Positions 16,900 through 25,748 of a DNA stretch of 56,897 bases are shown piece by piece. Position 1 is the first letter of the stretch; each line of letters begins with the position of its first letter. A model generated the notes under the pieces. The model saw nothing but the letters and a program-made list of their open reading frames with translations, ran no database searches and had not been told where the DNA came from. A program made the position numbers and the translations under genes. This DNA comes from Caldilineaceae bacterium (GTDB lineage Bacteria; Chloroflexota; Anaerolineae; Caldilineales; Caldilineaceae): assembly GCA_019637695.1 (NCBI GenBank), contig JAHBVG010000036.1, positions 1-56,897 on the forward strand, in the 5' to 3' direction.

Positions 16900-17792
16900 T
16901 GAGATTTCTCTTTCTTAAAATCATCCTGAATGGCTGAGATCAATTCTTCTAACCGGTAGCCCTGCTGGGGACGCGTCACCTGCACCATGCGCGTCTGGCG
17001 GGCGATCTGTTGGAGGGCGGCAAAATGAGGGGCTTCCAGCCCCATCTCGCGCACAAATTGGACGCGGTAGGTGTTTCCCATTAGTGCAGTAAGCTGTGCA
17101 TAGCCATGCAACAGGCGGAGTTCGATCCTCTCTACTGGCGCGGGCTCAAGCTGGTAGAGAGCGATCAACGGCTGCGCTGTGTGCGCAAAAGTTGGCGGCG
17201 GCACAGGGTGCTTGCCAGAGATGGAGAGCGCCGGCGCAACCGTGACCGGCGAGATCTGTAAGTGCGCTACGGCGTCAGGCAGCAAATTGTAACGGGGAAT
17301 TGCGGGCAGAAGCCAGACCCCGTCGGCGTCCATGTGCAGCGCGCACACATCATCGCTGAGGAGTGGATTGCCCCGCTGCCCAAAGGCGGCAGCCAATGTG
17401 GATTTGCCATGCCCCTGGGGGCCGCAAAAGATAATTGCGCCAGAGGGCGTGGCGACGGCGCTGCCGTGGATGGGCGTGATCCCACGCTGGTGCAGCAGCG
17501 CGCCAAAGGCCGAGCCGAGCAAAAAGAGGCGCAGGCTGGCCTCGTCGATCCCCGCCGCGTCGACCAGAATTTCGCGACCTCTTTGCACGCGAAAACGCGC
17601 GATTCCGGGCACATGGATGTAGAAATCTTGCCCCGTGCCCCAGGCCGCGACTCTTTCTTGTGGCCGATCCTGCGCCAGGGGGATGGTTCCCTGGCGGATG
17701 ATCACATCGCTAGACCCTGAATCCCCTTCACATAATTCTGGGAGGTGCAGCGTGGAAGCCACGTGCAGACCGTAGATCGTGTAATGGTTCAT
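16896..17792 (-). CDS. HprK-like kinase, probable lasso-precursor serine kinase
   Basis: A 298-residue homologue of the HPr kinase/phosphorylase C-terminal domain. It has PIHGSAV (107-113), the P-loop GPQGHGKS (124-131) and LLSDDVCAL (144-152), and lacks the N-terminal HprK domain and the HPr-phosphorylase signature. In lasso clusters this type (PadeK, ThcoK, PsmK) phosphorylates the C-terminal Ser of the precursor. The precursor here ends in Ser51, so the same reaction is expected. It overlaps the C25 protease gene (17789) and the PqqD gene (16899) by 4 bp each, so it is translationally coupled to both. Confidence 0.85.
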   Translation of the reverse strand: MNHYTIYGLHVASTLHLPELCEGDSGSSDVIIRQGTIPLAQDRPQERVAAWGTGQDFYIHVPGIARFRVQRGREILVDAAGIDEASLRLFLLGSAFGALLHQRGITPIHGSAVATPSGAIIFCGPQGHGKSTLAAAFGQRGNPLLSDDVCALHMDADGVWLLPAIPRYNLLPDAVAHLQISPVTVAPALSISGKHPVPPPTFAHTAQPLIALYQLEPAPVERIELRLLHGYAQLTALMGNTYRVQFVREMGLEAPHFAALQQIARQTRMVQVTRPQQGYRLEELISAIQDDFKKEKSQ

Positions 17793-20700
17793 TCGGCAGC
17801 CCCCCGGGCGTGTACAGATGGCAGGTAGAGCCAGTGCGTTGCCTGCCCCTCAACGCTCGGCGTGGGCGTGGGTGTCACCGTGGATGTGGCGACCGCCGTA
17901 GCCGTGGGGAATGGAGTTTGCGTCGGCGTGGATGTGCTGCTGGCCGTTGGCGTCTCCGTGGGGACGGGACTCGGTGTGAGTGTCACCGTCGGTGTGTGCG
18001 TAGCCAAAGGCGTTGTGGTCGGTCTGCTGCTCGCCGTTTCCGTGGGCGATGACGTGTGGGTCGGTGTTGGCATCACCGTTGGCGTGGCGGTGGGCGATGG
18101 CGTCCCCGTCGGCGTGTGAGTGGCCGTCGCTGTCGGCGTCTGCGAGAGCGTGGGTGACGGCGTGGCGGTCGGCGATGGTGTCCCCGTCAGTGTGTGAGTG
18201 GCCGTCGCTGTCGGCGTCTGCGAGAATGTGGGTGATGGCGTCCCCGTCAGTGTGTGAGTGGCCGTCGCTGTCGGCGTCTGTGAGAGCGTGGGTGATGGCG
18301 TCCCCGTCAGTGTGTGAGTGGCCGTCGCTGTCGGCGTCTGTGAGAGCGTGGGTGACGGCGTGACAGTGGGCGATGGCGTCGGCGAGAGCGTGGGCGATGG
18401 CGTCCCTGTCAGTGTGTGAGTGGCCGTCGCTGTCGGCGTCTGCGAGAATGTGGGTGACGGCGTGGCGGTCGGCGATGGCGTCGGCGAGAGCGTGGGCGTT
18501 GCTGTCGCCGACGGTGTGATGGTCGATGTGTGCGATGGTGTTGCGGTGGCCGTCGGTGTGTGCGTCGGCGTTGCGGTGGCCGTCGATGTGCGCGTCGGCG
18601 TTGCTGTCGCTGTTGGTATCTGCGTCGGCGTGCGTGAAGGTGTTGCTGTCGCCGTCGGTGTGATGGTCGGTGTGTGCGTCGGCGTTGCGGTGGCCGTCGG
18701 TGTGCGCGTCGGCGTTGCGGTGGCCGTCGGTGTCTGCGTCGGCGTGCGTGAAGGTGTTGCTGTCGCCGTCGGTGTGATGGTCGGTGTCTGCGTCGGCGTT
18801 GCGGTGGCCGTTGGTGTGTGCGTCGGCGTTGCGGTGGCCGTCGGTGTCTGCGTCGGCGTGCGTGAAGGTGTTGCTGTCGCTGTCGGTGTGCGTGATGGCG
18901 TGGGGGTGGCGGTGGCCGGGGGAGGGCCGCCAGCCAGCGCCAGCCGTGTGGCAGGGTCGCCGAGCAGCAAAAATGTATCGAGGTTTTCCAGATAGTTGCC
19001 CCGACTGCTGGCGTAGAGATTGCCCAGCCCGGCCACTGCGGCCAGCCCAATCGGGTAGATCCCCTGCTGCATCACCGCGTCCAAAAATCCTTCGTTCATA
19101 AAATCATGGCCGGTGACCACGCTGAGACCTGTGGACGCCCAACTGGCAACCGTGCCGCCGTCCGCCTTGCGCAACAGACTTTCCGCCAGCGCTGCCGACG
19201 TCGTCCAGGGGTGATGGTAGAACCCTGTGTAGCAGGTCATGTCGAGCATAACAGGCAACCGATTTCCATTGACCAGTGGATCGAGGTCACGCGTGCGTAG
19301 CAGGGTGGGCGATCCGCCCCAGGCGGTGGGCGCGCCGTGTCCGATATAGTTGATCAGCACGCGGCCTTCGTTGATAGCAGCCAAAATCGCGCTCGTGATG
19401 GCCGGTCCACTGGTGTAGGGTGGGTACGGAGGATTGGACAGGGCACAGTGAGGATGGACTGCCGGATTGCAGACATTCAAATAGAGGCGGTCCGCGCTCA
19501 ACGAGGGCAGCACCAGATTGGGATTGTTGACCAATCGATCGGAAAGCTGCCAAAAGTTGCCGGCGGCGTCCTGTGTGCCGTTGCTGGCGAAGGCTTTGTC
19601 CGCCACAAAGGAGATGCGCGAACGCCACGCGCCGGGCGCGGGGTTCGTCTCGTAGCCGACGATCTTGGCGACCACGGCCGCGGCTTCGGCGGGTGAGTTG
19701 ACGGGCAGACGCCCCAGGGCCATAAAGGGCAGCGAATTGGTGGCATTGAAGGCGACCAGTTGGGCGTCGGCCGCGGTCTCGCCGATCCACGGATCGACAA
19801 GGCGCAGATAGGGCGGGATGAACGACAAATTGGGTGGCGTGATCAGGTTGTTGATGCAGTTGCCCGCTGCCAGACAATAGCCCTTGGGATCGTAATGTCC
19901 ATCGCCGACGAGGACGACATAGGCGGGCGCAGGGCGTTGCCAATGCAGATAGGCATGGTGTAGGAACGTGCGGATCGCGCCCGGATCGACCACCCCGCCG
20001 TTGAATTCGTCGTAGATGTCGGCCACATCCACCACGGCCACGCGCATACCCTGGCTCTGGCGCAACCCCACCAGCGGGGCGAGCGCGGGAATAAAATCCC
20101 TATGGCTGATCAGAATATAGTCGGCGGCATTGGCCGTCGTGTGCAGATCGGTCGGCGTGACCGACGTGATGGAGAAGGGCGCGCGTATGGCCGTATCGCC
20201 CACGGCAGCGTAGCGGGTGGAAGGTGTGGCGGCGTCGCCGAAGTTCAACCCACAGGGGCAGGGAGTGGTGATCTGCGCGCCGGTAATGCGCACGGGTCGG
20301 GCCGGATCGCTGACATCGAGCAAGGTGATGGCCGTTGACGCAAAGTTGTTGGCCTGGAATCGCCAGTTCCCCGCGCCCGGCGCGTGGATGCTCAACTGGT
20401 TCCCCTGCGCGCGTAAGGGACGCGTCCCCGCCAGATCGAAATGATCGACAACAATGATGCTGGCCCCCGGAAAGGTCTCGGTGACGGTGATGGTGTTTTC
20501 GCCGGCCAGCAGCCACTGAGGCTGGATCGCATAGCTCCGCTGCAAAAGGGTGTATCCGCTCCAATTGTGTTCGCCCAACAGCGTACCGTTGAGGCGGATC
20601 TGGGTGCGGTGGGGATTGTTGGCCCCGGCCAGGGTAGCCGTCAACTGGCTGACCGTGGCCCCGGCTTCCAGCGTGAAGGTATACCCCCGCGTGGGTGGAT

Positions 20701-21871
20701 AGGCGGGGTTGGTGGTGCTGAGCAGATCCCAATACCAGTGTTCGTAGCCCTCGCTGCGCGGCATTTGCGGGCTGTAATAGCGATTGCGCTCCAGGCGCAG
20801 AGAATAGGCGGTGGTGGTGACCGCGCTGCCGCTGCTCTGCGAGGCGCGCACCCCCATGCGCAATCCGTTCGTGGCGCCGTGGGTAAGCCAGTAGACGTTG
20901 AGATCGGTGTACTTGCTGTCCACCGCCTCTGCCCAGAAGAGCAACTGATCATTGCCATCACAGCGGTTGATCACCCCGCCGTCGCGGATGTGGAGGGCGA
21001 TTTCCTCGCCATCTCGCCCGCCGCGAAAGATCTGCACCCGGTCCAGAGCCAGGCTTGCCAGGGTGAACCCGGCCGCCGTCAAATCGGCGCAGGTCAACCT
21101 GTAAAGCCCCCCCTCGCGCACGCTGACTTTGGCCCAGGGCCCGCCGGCGTCAACGCGGCGTGGCTGTGGCGCAGGGATCGGGTCCCTTCGCCAATCCGCG
21201 GCGACCTCCCCGTTGAGCAGGGCAGCCGCGCGCAATGGCGCGAAGAGGGGATCGGCGACAGCTGTGGCCTGCGCCCTGGCGCTGCTAAAACGGATCTCCA
21301 CACGCAGGCGGCGGTGGATCTGCAATTCCCCGCTGGCCGGGTTGTATTGGAAGGGGTGGAGATGCAGCCGCGCCACCCCTTGTCCGCGCCAGTCGGCGAT
21401 GCCGTCCATGGTGGCAGCCTGGGCGGGGTAGAAGCTATTGGCGGCATAGATGGCCGGATCGGGCGTATGGGTCCAGCCAGATGGCGTCGGCCAGAGTGTC
21501 TCGGCGTCGAGTTCGACCATCTGTGTGGGGACGGGCGCAAGCGGTCGGTCGAGGCGGATCGTATCGGTCTCCTGCGCCAGGATATGCAGGGTCGCCGATG
21601 CGCCAGGCGGCAGGCCGATGAGGTGGGAGAGGGCGGGCAGAGCCGGCGCGCCGGGCGCAGCCAGCCCATTCAGGCCAGCCACGCCCAGAGTGACAAAGCT
21701 GCCAGCGTCGGTATCGATTTGGCCCAGATCCGGGGATGGCACTCTCAAATCCACCAACAGCCGGGATTCATCTGCGGCCAGCAGTGTGAAGACGGCTTCC
21801 CCGTCCGTAGCGCGCACTGAGAAAGCCGAGAAGAGGATCGAGGCCAACACCAGCAAAACTGAGCCGCGCAT
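17789..21871 (-). CDS. Secreted gingipain-type (C25) cysteine protease with Thr-Pro linker
   Basis: A 1360-residue exported protease. A signal peptide (residues 1-21, ending VRATDG) is followed by a gingipain-propeptide-like region, a carbohydrate-binding-like beta domain (about 370-560) and a peptidase C25 domain (about 580-1000) with the catalytic pair His845 (YIGHGAP) and Cys880 (MTCYTG). The 35-residue spacing is close to that of gingipains. A linker of roughly 340 residues of Thr/Pro/Ala repeats follows, ending in [12 protein letters not shown], the tail motif seen on other exported proteins here. The gene starts 5 bp after TIGR03032 and overlaps the kinase gene by 4 bp, so it belongs to the lasso operon. 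It could mature, release or degrade the peptide outside the cell; this is inferred. Confidence 0.85.
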   Translation of the reverse strand: MRGSVLLVLASILFSAFSVRATDGEAVFTLLAADESRLLVDLRVPSPDLGQIDTDAGSFVTLGVAGLNGLAAPGAPALPALSHLIGLPPGASATLHILAQETDTIRLDRPLAPVPTQMVELDAETLWPTPSGWTHTPDPAIYAANSFYPAQAATMDGIADWRGQGVARLHLHPFQYNPASGELQIHRRLRVEIRFSSARAQATAVADPLFAPLRAAALLNGEVAADWRRDPIPAPQPRRVDAGGPWAKVSVREGGLYRLTCADLTAAGFTLASLALDRVQIFRGGRDGEEIALHIRDGGVINRCDGNDQLLFWAEAVDSKYTDLNVYWLTHGATNGLRMGVRASQSSGSAVTTTAYSLRLERNRYYSPQMPRSEGYEHWYWDLLSTTNPAYPPTRGYTFTLEAGATVSQLTATLAGANNPHRTQIRLNGTLLGEHNWSGYTLLQRSYAIQPQWLLAGENTITVTETFPGASIIVVDHFDLAGTRPLRAQGNQLSIHAPGAGNWRFQANNFASTAITLLDVSDPARPVRITGAQITTPCPCGLNFGDAATPSTRYAAVGDTAIRAPFSITSVTPTDLHTTANAADYILISHRDFIPALAPLVGLRQSQGMRVAVVDVADIYDEFNGGVVDPGAIRTFLHHAYLHWQRPAPAYVVLVGDGHYDPKGYCLAAGNCINNLITPPNLSFIPPYLRLVDPWIGETAADAQLVAFNATNSLPFMALGRLPVNSPAEAAAVVAKIVGYETNPAPGAWRSRISFVADKAFASNGTQDAAGNFWQLSDRLVNNPNLVLPSLSADRLYLNVCNPAVHPHCALSNPPYPPYTSGPAITSAILAAINEGRVLINYIGHGAPTAWGGSPTLLRTRDLDPLVNGNRLPVMLDMTCYTGFYHHPWTTSAALAESLLRKADGGTVASWASTGLSVVTGHDFMNEGFLDAVMQQGIYPIGLAAVAGLGNLYASSRGNYLENLDTFLLLGDPATRLALAGGPPPATATPTPSRTPTATATPSRTPTQTPTATATPTHTPTATATPTQTPTITPTATATPSRTPTQTPTATATPTRTPTATATPTHTPTITPTATATPSRTPTQIPTATATPTRTSTATATPTHTPTATATPSHTSTITPSATATPTLSPTPSPTATPSPTFSQTPTATATHTLTGTPSPTLSPTPSPTVTPSPTLSQTPTATATHTLTGTPSPTLSQTPTATATHTLTGTPSPTFSQTPTATATHTLTGTPSPTATPSPTLSQTPTATATHTPTGTPSPTATPTVMPTPTHTSSPTETASSRPTTTPLATHTPTVTLTPSPVPTETPTASSTSTPTQTPFPTATAVATSTVTPTPTPSVEGQATHWLYLPSVHARGAAE
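17860..18915 (-). repeat. Coding tandem repeats of the Thr/Pro linker
   Basis: Low-complexity coding DNA. A 63-bp unit (21 residues, [23 protein letters not shown]) is repeated about five times at 18115-18450. Shorter ATPTxTPT units extend to 18915. Identical stretches between units point to recent slippage or unequal crossing-over. The frame is kept throughout. Confidence 0.85.
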
Positions 21872-21876
21872 CTACA

Positions 21877-22986
21877 TCATGCCCCAGCCGGGACCGGGCC
21901 ACGCAGGGCTGTGGGCACATCGGCCAGGGCTTCGTCGGGGACCACATAGGAGGTGTTGATCAATTTGTCGCCGAACTCCAGCATTTCGGGAAAGCGGCTG
22001 TGCCACAGCACCTGCACGGCGAAGATCTCCTGCACGCCGGTCTCGAAGCGCAGAAAGCCGAGGACTTCGCCATTTTGCGTGTTCACCGCCCAGACGCCAC
22101 AGATGCGTTCTTGTAGCCGCTCCACCAGCGGAAAATCGCTAAAGACCGCGGATTCACGCACCTGGGAAAGGCCGATGAATGCGATAGGTCCGGCAAAGTC
22201 GAGGCCGCGGGTGAAGCCGGGCAACTGCGCCACCGTCTGCCACGACTTCTCGGCCAGATCGACGCGGCTGAGCGCGCCCTGGCCCGACTCCAGCAGCCAG
22301 AAGTGGCCGTTGTGCAGCCGGGGCGAGTGGGGCATGGAGATGCCGCGCAGCAGCACCTCGTTCTTTTGCACATCCATGAGGAGGCCGCCGTCGCGCTTGT
22401 TAGCGCGCCAGCCGCCGGCCGTGTCCGTCTCGCCCAGCGCGGTGACATAGCGCGGCTGCCCGTCCACCATACAGAGGCCATTGAGATGACAGCGATCCTC
22501 CGGCGTCAGCGCGCTGACGAAATGGGGTCGCCAGCGTGGGGTGAAGCTGTGGTCTGGGTCCAAAGTGCAGAGGGTGGAGAACTTGGTATTGACGATCCAG
22601 AGATCCTGCCGTCCCCAGGCCATCTCGTGAATGTCAATGTCGCCGGTGACGTGGATCTGGCGCGGAATGTAGGCGGCGTCGTGCTTGCCTTTGGGTTCCA
22701 GTTTGGGGGCCAGCGCCGGCATGTTGCGGTAATACCAGACCGTGTTCTGCCCGCCCACGGTGAGACGCTGGCCGTCGACGGCGATGCCCATGGGTCGGTG
22801 CAGGTTGCGGAAATGGGTGTTGATCGTCCCTCCATCGTTGCGCACCAGGATCACTTTGCCGGCCTGATAGGTGGAGACAACCAGGCTGATGCCAAAATGG
22901 TCAAGGATGGCGGGCAGGTTCTGTGTATAGACGCTGCGCAGTGGATTGGAGGCTTCAGCGTTTTCTGGGGGTGTAGAGTCTGTCAC
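21877..22986 (-). CDS. TIGR03032/DUF4915-like protein
   Basis: A 369-residue soluble protein matching the TIGR03032 family as I know it. Marks are GISLVVSTYQAGKVILVR, FRNLHRPMGIAVDGQRL, IDIHEMAWG, LWIVNTKFSTL, HLNGLCMVDGQPRYVTALGETD, GGWRANKRDGG and ISMPHSPRLHNGHFWLLESGQG. The repeated short beta strands suggest a beta-propeller. The function is unknown. It is the first gene after the precursor peptide in the lasso operon (about 150 bp downstream, with a stem-loop between) and is 5 bp from the protease start, so a role in peptide handling or in a cell-surface partner is plausible but unproven. Confidence 0.82.
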   Translation of the reverse strand: MTDSTPPENAEASNPLRSVYTQNLPAILDHFGISLVVSTYQAGKVILVRNDGGTINTHFRNLHRPMGIAVDGQRLTVGGQNTVWYYRNMPALAPKLEPKGKHDAAYIPRQIHVTGDIDIHEMAWGRQDLWIVNTKFSTLCTLDPDHSFTPRWRPHFVSALTPEDRCHLNGLCMVDGQPRYVTALGETDTAGGWRANKRDGGLLMDVQKNEVLLRGISMPHSPRLHNGHFWLLESGQGALSRVDLAEKSWQTVAQLPGFTRGLDFAGPIAFIGLSQVRESAVFSDFPLVERLQERICGVWAVNTQNGEVLGFLRFETGVQEIFAVQVLWHSRFPEMLEFGDKLINTSYVVPDEALADVPTALRGPVPAGA

Positions 22987-23024
22987 ACAGCGCTCCTGGC
23001 GATGAATCGCGTCTGTTCTACTCC

Positions 23025-23077
23025 GCAGGGGCGCTGCTTGCTGCGCCAGAGGGATTCAGCAAGCAGAACCCCTACGC
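23025..23077 (-). terminator. Stem-loop between precursor gene and processing genes
   Basis: The 10-bp perfect stem CTGCTTGCTG (23034-23043) with CAGCAAGCAG (23057-23066) is extended, after a two-base bulge, by AGGGG (23027-23031) with CCCCT (23069-23073). There is no U run. In RiPP operons such hairpins often attenuate transcription so that precursor exceeds enzymes, which fits its position. Confidence 0.6.
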
Positions 23078-23136
23078 TGCTATCTGTTTGGTTGTTCTGG
23101 GGTGCAGGGACATGATATATCGTGTCCGTACGAATG

Positions 23137-23292
23137 TTATGAAGCATCAATCCCTAATCCATCACCTCCGACATCCGTCTTTCCCGCTGTCTCGGCAATC
23201 GGGGTCTTCTGCAGGACGGGCGGTGTCCATGCCTCTTTGGGTTGGGGAGTTGGTTGGGCTTCTGGTTGTGGTGAATTGATCTCTGTCTGCAT
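23137..23292 (-). CDS. Probable lasso-peptide precursor (51 residues)
   Basis: A short gene with an excellent ribosome site (AGGAGAA, six bases before ATG 23292). The leader (1-36) is rich in Pro/Gln/Glu and carries W22-x-x-P25-x-L27 and T35. The spacing W to T (14) and the core starting two residues after T match the lasso leader pattern YxxPxL...T-x, as in paeninodin-type precursors. The predicted core is GKTDVGGDGLGIDAS: Gly1 N-terminus, Asp8 as ring acceptor, and a 7-residue tail ending in Ser15, the expected kinase target. The tail lacks aromatic plug residues, so a stable threaded lasso is not assured. Longer in-frame starts up to 23367 lack a ribosome site. A non-lasso PqqD-dependent RiPP is the alternative. 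Confidence 0.75.
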   Translation of the reverse strand: MQTEINSPQPEAQPTPQPKEAWTPPVLQKTPIAETAGKTDVGGDGLGIDAS

Positions 23293-23334
23293 GGAGATTC
23301 TCCTGCTGATGTCAATGGAAATGTCGGCTAGATT

Positions 23335-23363
23335 ATGATAGATGAGAAGCGGATCATTGTAAA
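23335..23363 (-). promoter_or_regulatory. Promoter of the lasso operon
   Basis: On the minus strand, -35 TTTACA (23358-23363), a 17-bp spacer and -10 TATCAT (23335-23340) give a 5/6 plus 5/6 match to the housekeeping consensus. Transcription would start near 23328, about 36 nt before the precursor ATG. Confidence 0.7.
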
Positions 23364-23381
23364 CCAATTTTAACGTGCAAA

Positions 23382-23410
23382 GTGTGACAAATGCGTGACC
23401 ATTGCGTGAC
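23382..23410. promoter_or_regulatory. SARP-like operator: three heptamers, 11-bp period
   Basis: GTGTGAC (23382-23388), GCGTGAC (23393-23399) and GCGTGAC (23404-23410) repeat at exactly 11 bp, one helical turn, which is the architecture of SARP/AfsR binding sites. The array lies 18 bp upstream of the -35 box of the lasso promoter, in inverse orientation to transcription. Matching arrays precede both BTAD regulators of this window (32261-32289 and 39060-39088). Confidence 0.65.
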
Positions 23411-23436
23411 CCAATATACGATTTCAGATAGATGAT

Positions 23437-24498
23437 TAGGACTTACGCAAAAGTGTGAGAATTAGGGATAATAGGCGAATGAACAAACTAACGCACTGGG
23501 ATTACTGTCAATTTCTGTTAGTGAGCCAAGTAAATTACACACAGACGTACTTTGCTGAGCAAAGTGAACACTTTAGTCACGACCGAATCAATCGATTGAT
23601 GCGAACGGCCAAGCTAAGCCCGCGAGAACTGCGGGAAATGGTCAGGTCGGAAGTGGTGTTGTCAGAAAATGGCTACATCTTGTTTGATGATACGGTTTTA
23701 GATAAGAGCCACGCCTTTGCGATTGAAGTGGTCCGTCGCCAGTGGAGTGGCAATGCGAAACAAGTCATCAAGGGCATCGGGCTTGTGACCTGTGTCTATG
23801 TGAATCCCGATACGGCTCAATTCTGGGTTATCGACTACCGCATCTTTGACCCTGAGCGAGATGGACGTAGCAAACTCGACCATCTGTTGGAGATGTGGCA
23901 GACGATTCTGTATGTAGAAAAACTGCCTTTCCGTACGGTATTGATGGATAGTTGGTATGCGACCATGAAGGTGATGAAAGCGATTGAGAAAGCTGGCAAG
24001 ATTTACTATTGTCCGCTCAAAAGCAATCGTCAGGTCAATCAGTCGCCCGACGAAGCCTATCAGCGCGTGGATGCGTTGACCTGGTCTCAGGATGAAATGC
24101 AAACGGGCAAACTGGTTCATCTCAAGCAGTTCCCCAACGGCCACCAGTTGAAACTGTTCCGGATTGTGCTGTCTACCCAGCGCACGGACTATGTCGTCAC
24201 CAACGACCTCTCTCAAGACTCAGCCGATGCTACTCAAGACCGATGTGCCATCCGCTGGAAGATTGAGCAGTTTCATCGGGAAGCCAAGCAAGTCACAGGG
24301 TTGGAATCGTCTCAATGTCGTTCCCAACGCGCTCAACGCAATCACATTGCTTGTGCCATGCTCGTTTGGGTGCGCTTGAATCAAATTGCTCTGCAAACTC
24401 AGAAAACTGTTTATCAAATCAAGCAGGGTCTCTTGGACGACTATATGCGTGCCCAATTGCGTCTCCCGTCTATCTCTATCCGCCCTGCGTAAGTCCTA
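23437..24498 (+). mobile_element. IS701-like insertion sequence, complete
   Basis: The 1062-bp element is bounded by 13-bp perfect terminal inverted repeats, TAGGACTTACGCA (23437-23449) and TGCGTAAGTCCTA (24486-24498), and flanked by a 5-bp direct repeat ATGAT (23432-23436 and 24499-24503). It holds one intact transposase. It inserted at the edge of a heptad hairpin between the lasso promoter and the PqqD-fusion gene, and its flanks suggest a fairly recent event. Confidence 0.85.
23479..24492 (+). CDS. DDE transposase, IS701 family
   Basis: A 337-residue transposase. It opens MNKLTHWDYCQFLLVSQ. The first catalytic Asp is in YILFDDTVLDKSH, followed by the conserved VVRRQWSGN and GIGLVTCVYVNP strands, the second Asp in VLMDSWYA, and the Glu in IRWKIEQFHREAKQ. 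I place it in the IS701-type group common in cyanobacteria and Chloroflexota. The stop codon lies inside the right terminal inverted repeat. An in-frame upstream start at 23455 exists, but ATG 23479 matches the usual start of the family. The frame is intact, so the element is probably active, and it may mobilise the MITE at 51216-51287, which has similar ends. Confidence 0.88.
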   Translation: MNKLTHWDYCQFLLVSQVNYTQTYFAEQSEHFSHDRINRLMRTAKLSPRELREMVRSEVVLSENGYILFDDTVLDKSHAFAIEVVRRQWSGNAKQVIKGIGLVTCVYVNPDTAQFWVIDYRIFDPERDGRSKLDHLLEMWQTILYVEKLPFRTVLMDSWYATMKVMKAIEKAGKIYYCPLKSNRQVNQSPDEAYQRVDALTWSQDEMQTGKLVHLKQFPNGHQLKLFRIVLSTQRTDYVVTNDLSQDSADATQDRCAIRWKIEQFHREAKQVTGLESSQCRSQRAQRNHIACAMLVWVRLNQIALQTQKTVYQIKQGLLDDYMRAQLRLPSISIRPA

Positions 24499-24600
24499 AT
24501 GATTTGAGATTGACGATTGTCGATTGTCTCGTCCAGTTTGGGATCTTTTCACATCAATCGTCAATCTCAAATCATCAATCGTCAATCCTCAATCCCCTTA
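24499..24600. repeat. Heptad tract folded as a long inverted repeat
   Basis: Units ATTGACG, ATTGTCG, ATTGTCT on the left and CAATCGT, CAATCTC on the right form a perfect 21-bp stem (24499-24519 with 24555-24575) around a 35-nt loop. The loop (GTTTGGGATCTTTTCACAT) recurs at 45844-45862 in another heptad hairpin. It lies between the convergent transposase and PqqD-fusion genes. Confidence 0.85.
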
Positions 24601-24663
24601 TCACCTTGCGATACTAGACAGGAAGATGCGCCCGATCCCCCACACCTCTACGGCGGAAAGGAT
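24601..24663 (-). pseudogene. Orphan C-terminal tail relic (VEVWGIGRIFL type)
   Basis: Read on the minus strand, this stretch encodes SAVEVWGIGRIFLSSIAR followed by a stop. It is nearly identical to the last residues of the beta-helix proteins at 35520 and 45962 (VEVWGIGRIFLPSVAR). It has no start and lies directly after the stop of the PqqD-fusion gene in another frame, as if one tail had replaced another. Confidence 0.75.
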
Positions 24664-25706
24664 CAACCCTTTCTCAGATTGGGAATGTAGACCCACCAGG
24701 CCGGCGTAACCGGCCCTTCGACAGACTTGCCGCCGCCTGTGTGGAGAGCTTCCAGCCAGTAAAAGCGGCTGCCTGCGCTCTCGCTGGCGTCAGTATAGAC
24801 ATAGGACGCGCCCAAAAACGGGCTGAGGGTCTTGCCGCTGATGGGTGAACTGTTGAGCTTGACCGCCATCCCCAACGTGTAACCAAGCAAGGAATCGCCC
24901 CGGTAGAGATTGAAACCGGCCAACCCATCCTCGCCCGCTGTCTCCCACAGTAGGAGAATCTGATTGCCCTGTCCAGTGGCGACAAAGGAAAGGATCGTCA
25001 CCGCTGTCGGCGCGCCGGTGGTGGTCGTGGTGGACGCACCGGTCGTCGTCGGTATCTCGGCCGACGTCGTGGTGGGTATCTCAGCCGACGTCGTGGTGGG
25101 TATCTCAGCCGACGTCGTGGTGGGTATCTCCGCCGACGTTGTGGTGGGTATCTCCGCCGACGTCGTGGTGGGTATCTCCGCCGACGTTGTGGTGGGTATC
25201 TCCGCCGACGTTGTGGTGGGTATCTCCGCCGACGTTGTGGTGGGTATCTCCGCCGACGTTGTGGTGGGTGTCTCCGCCGACGTTGTGGTGGGTGTCTCGG
25301 ACGGCGTCGTCGTCACCTCCTCGGCGTAGACGGCGGCGGGTTCCCAGAGCGAGACCAGCGGGAACAGAGCTGCGGAAAGACCCGCTGCCACAGCCATCTG
25401 GAGAAGCTGGCGACGATCGATCCCAGGGCGTGTGGCGGTACGCACTGGTTCTGCCAGCAGCCCGCTGGACTCTAGATCGTTCACAGCCAGCCAGAAGATC
25501 CTCTCGGCGTTCTCCTTGCTCAGGCCAAATTCATCCTGGAGCAAGCCGATGATGGCTTCCGGTTCGGTTATGCCGTCGCAATGGTTCCACACAAAAGCTG
25601 CTGTGCGGTTCAGCAGGCGAAATGTCCGGCTGCGCAGATCAAAAACTGCCAGCCCTCCCGCAATGGGCTTGGAACGGGTTGTCTCGATACGTCTTGGGTT
25701 CGCCAT
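24663..25706 (-). CDS. PqqD-domain / Tat-like signal / repeat / FN3-like fusion protein
   Basis: A 347-residue composite protein. Residues 10-90 form a PqqD-like RRE domain (FRLLNRTAAFVWNHCDG, LQDEFGLSKENAERIFWLAVNDLESSGLL). A twin-arginine segment (IDRRQLLQMAVAAGLSAALFP, 96-116) with an AYAEE-like cleavage site follows, then about ten 8-residue TTTSAEIP repeats, a fibronectin-III-like domain (about 235-330: LLWETAGEDGLAGFNLYRGD, YWLEAL) and the tail WWVYIPNLRKG. A cytoplasmic leader-binding domain ahead of an export signal is odd: it could carry a peptide to the membrane, or be a precursor-like protein itself. It has a strong ribosome site (AGGAGAG) and is last in the LicC-LicD-GT gene run, next to the lasso operon. 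Confidence 0.78.
   Translation of the reverse strand: MANPRRIETTRSKPIAGGLAVFDLRSRTFRLLNRTAAFVWNHCDGITEPEAIIGLLQDEFGLSKENAERIFWLAVNDLESSGLLAEPVRTATRPGIDRRQLLQMAVAAGLSAALFPLVSLWEPAAVYAEEVTTTPSETPTTTSAETPTTTSAEIPTTTSAEIPTTTSAEIPTTTSAEIPTTTSAEIPTTTSAEIPTTTSAEIPTTTSAEIPTTTSAEIPTTTGASTTTTTGAPTAVTILSFVATGQGNQILLLWETAGEDGLAGFNLYRGDSLLGYTLGMAVKLNSSPISGKTLSPFLGASYVYTDASESAGSRFYWLEALHTGGGKSVEGPVTPAWWVYIPNLRKG
25045..25305 (-). repeat. 24-bp coding tandem repeats (TTTSAEIP)
   Basis: About ten near-identical 24-bp units inside the PqqD-fusion gene encode TTTSAEIP, differing mainly at third positions. They form a Thr-rich extracytoplasmic stalk. Copy number probably varies between strains. Confidence 0.9.
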
Positions 25707-25748
25707 ACATCTCTCCTGTACAATACAATGGGATGCAAAACAAATTTC

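Noticed and set aside
18115..18915. Regular direct repeats that look at first like a CRISPR array
   Set aside because: The repeats are contiguous, keep one reading frame and encode Thr/Pro linkers of the C25 protease. There are no unique spacers of constant length and no cas genes.
23293..23367. An N-terminally extended precursor peptide
   Set aside because: The extension crosses the predicted promoter -10/-35 boxes and has no ribosome site, whereas ATG 23292 has AGGAGAA at ideal distance.
25045..25305. 24-bp repeats considered as iterons or CRISPR
   Set aside because: They lie inside a well-supported gene, encode TTTSAEIP in frame and have no spacers. There is no replication gene nearby.
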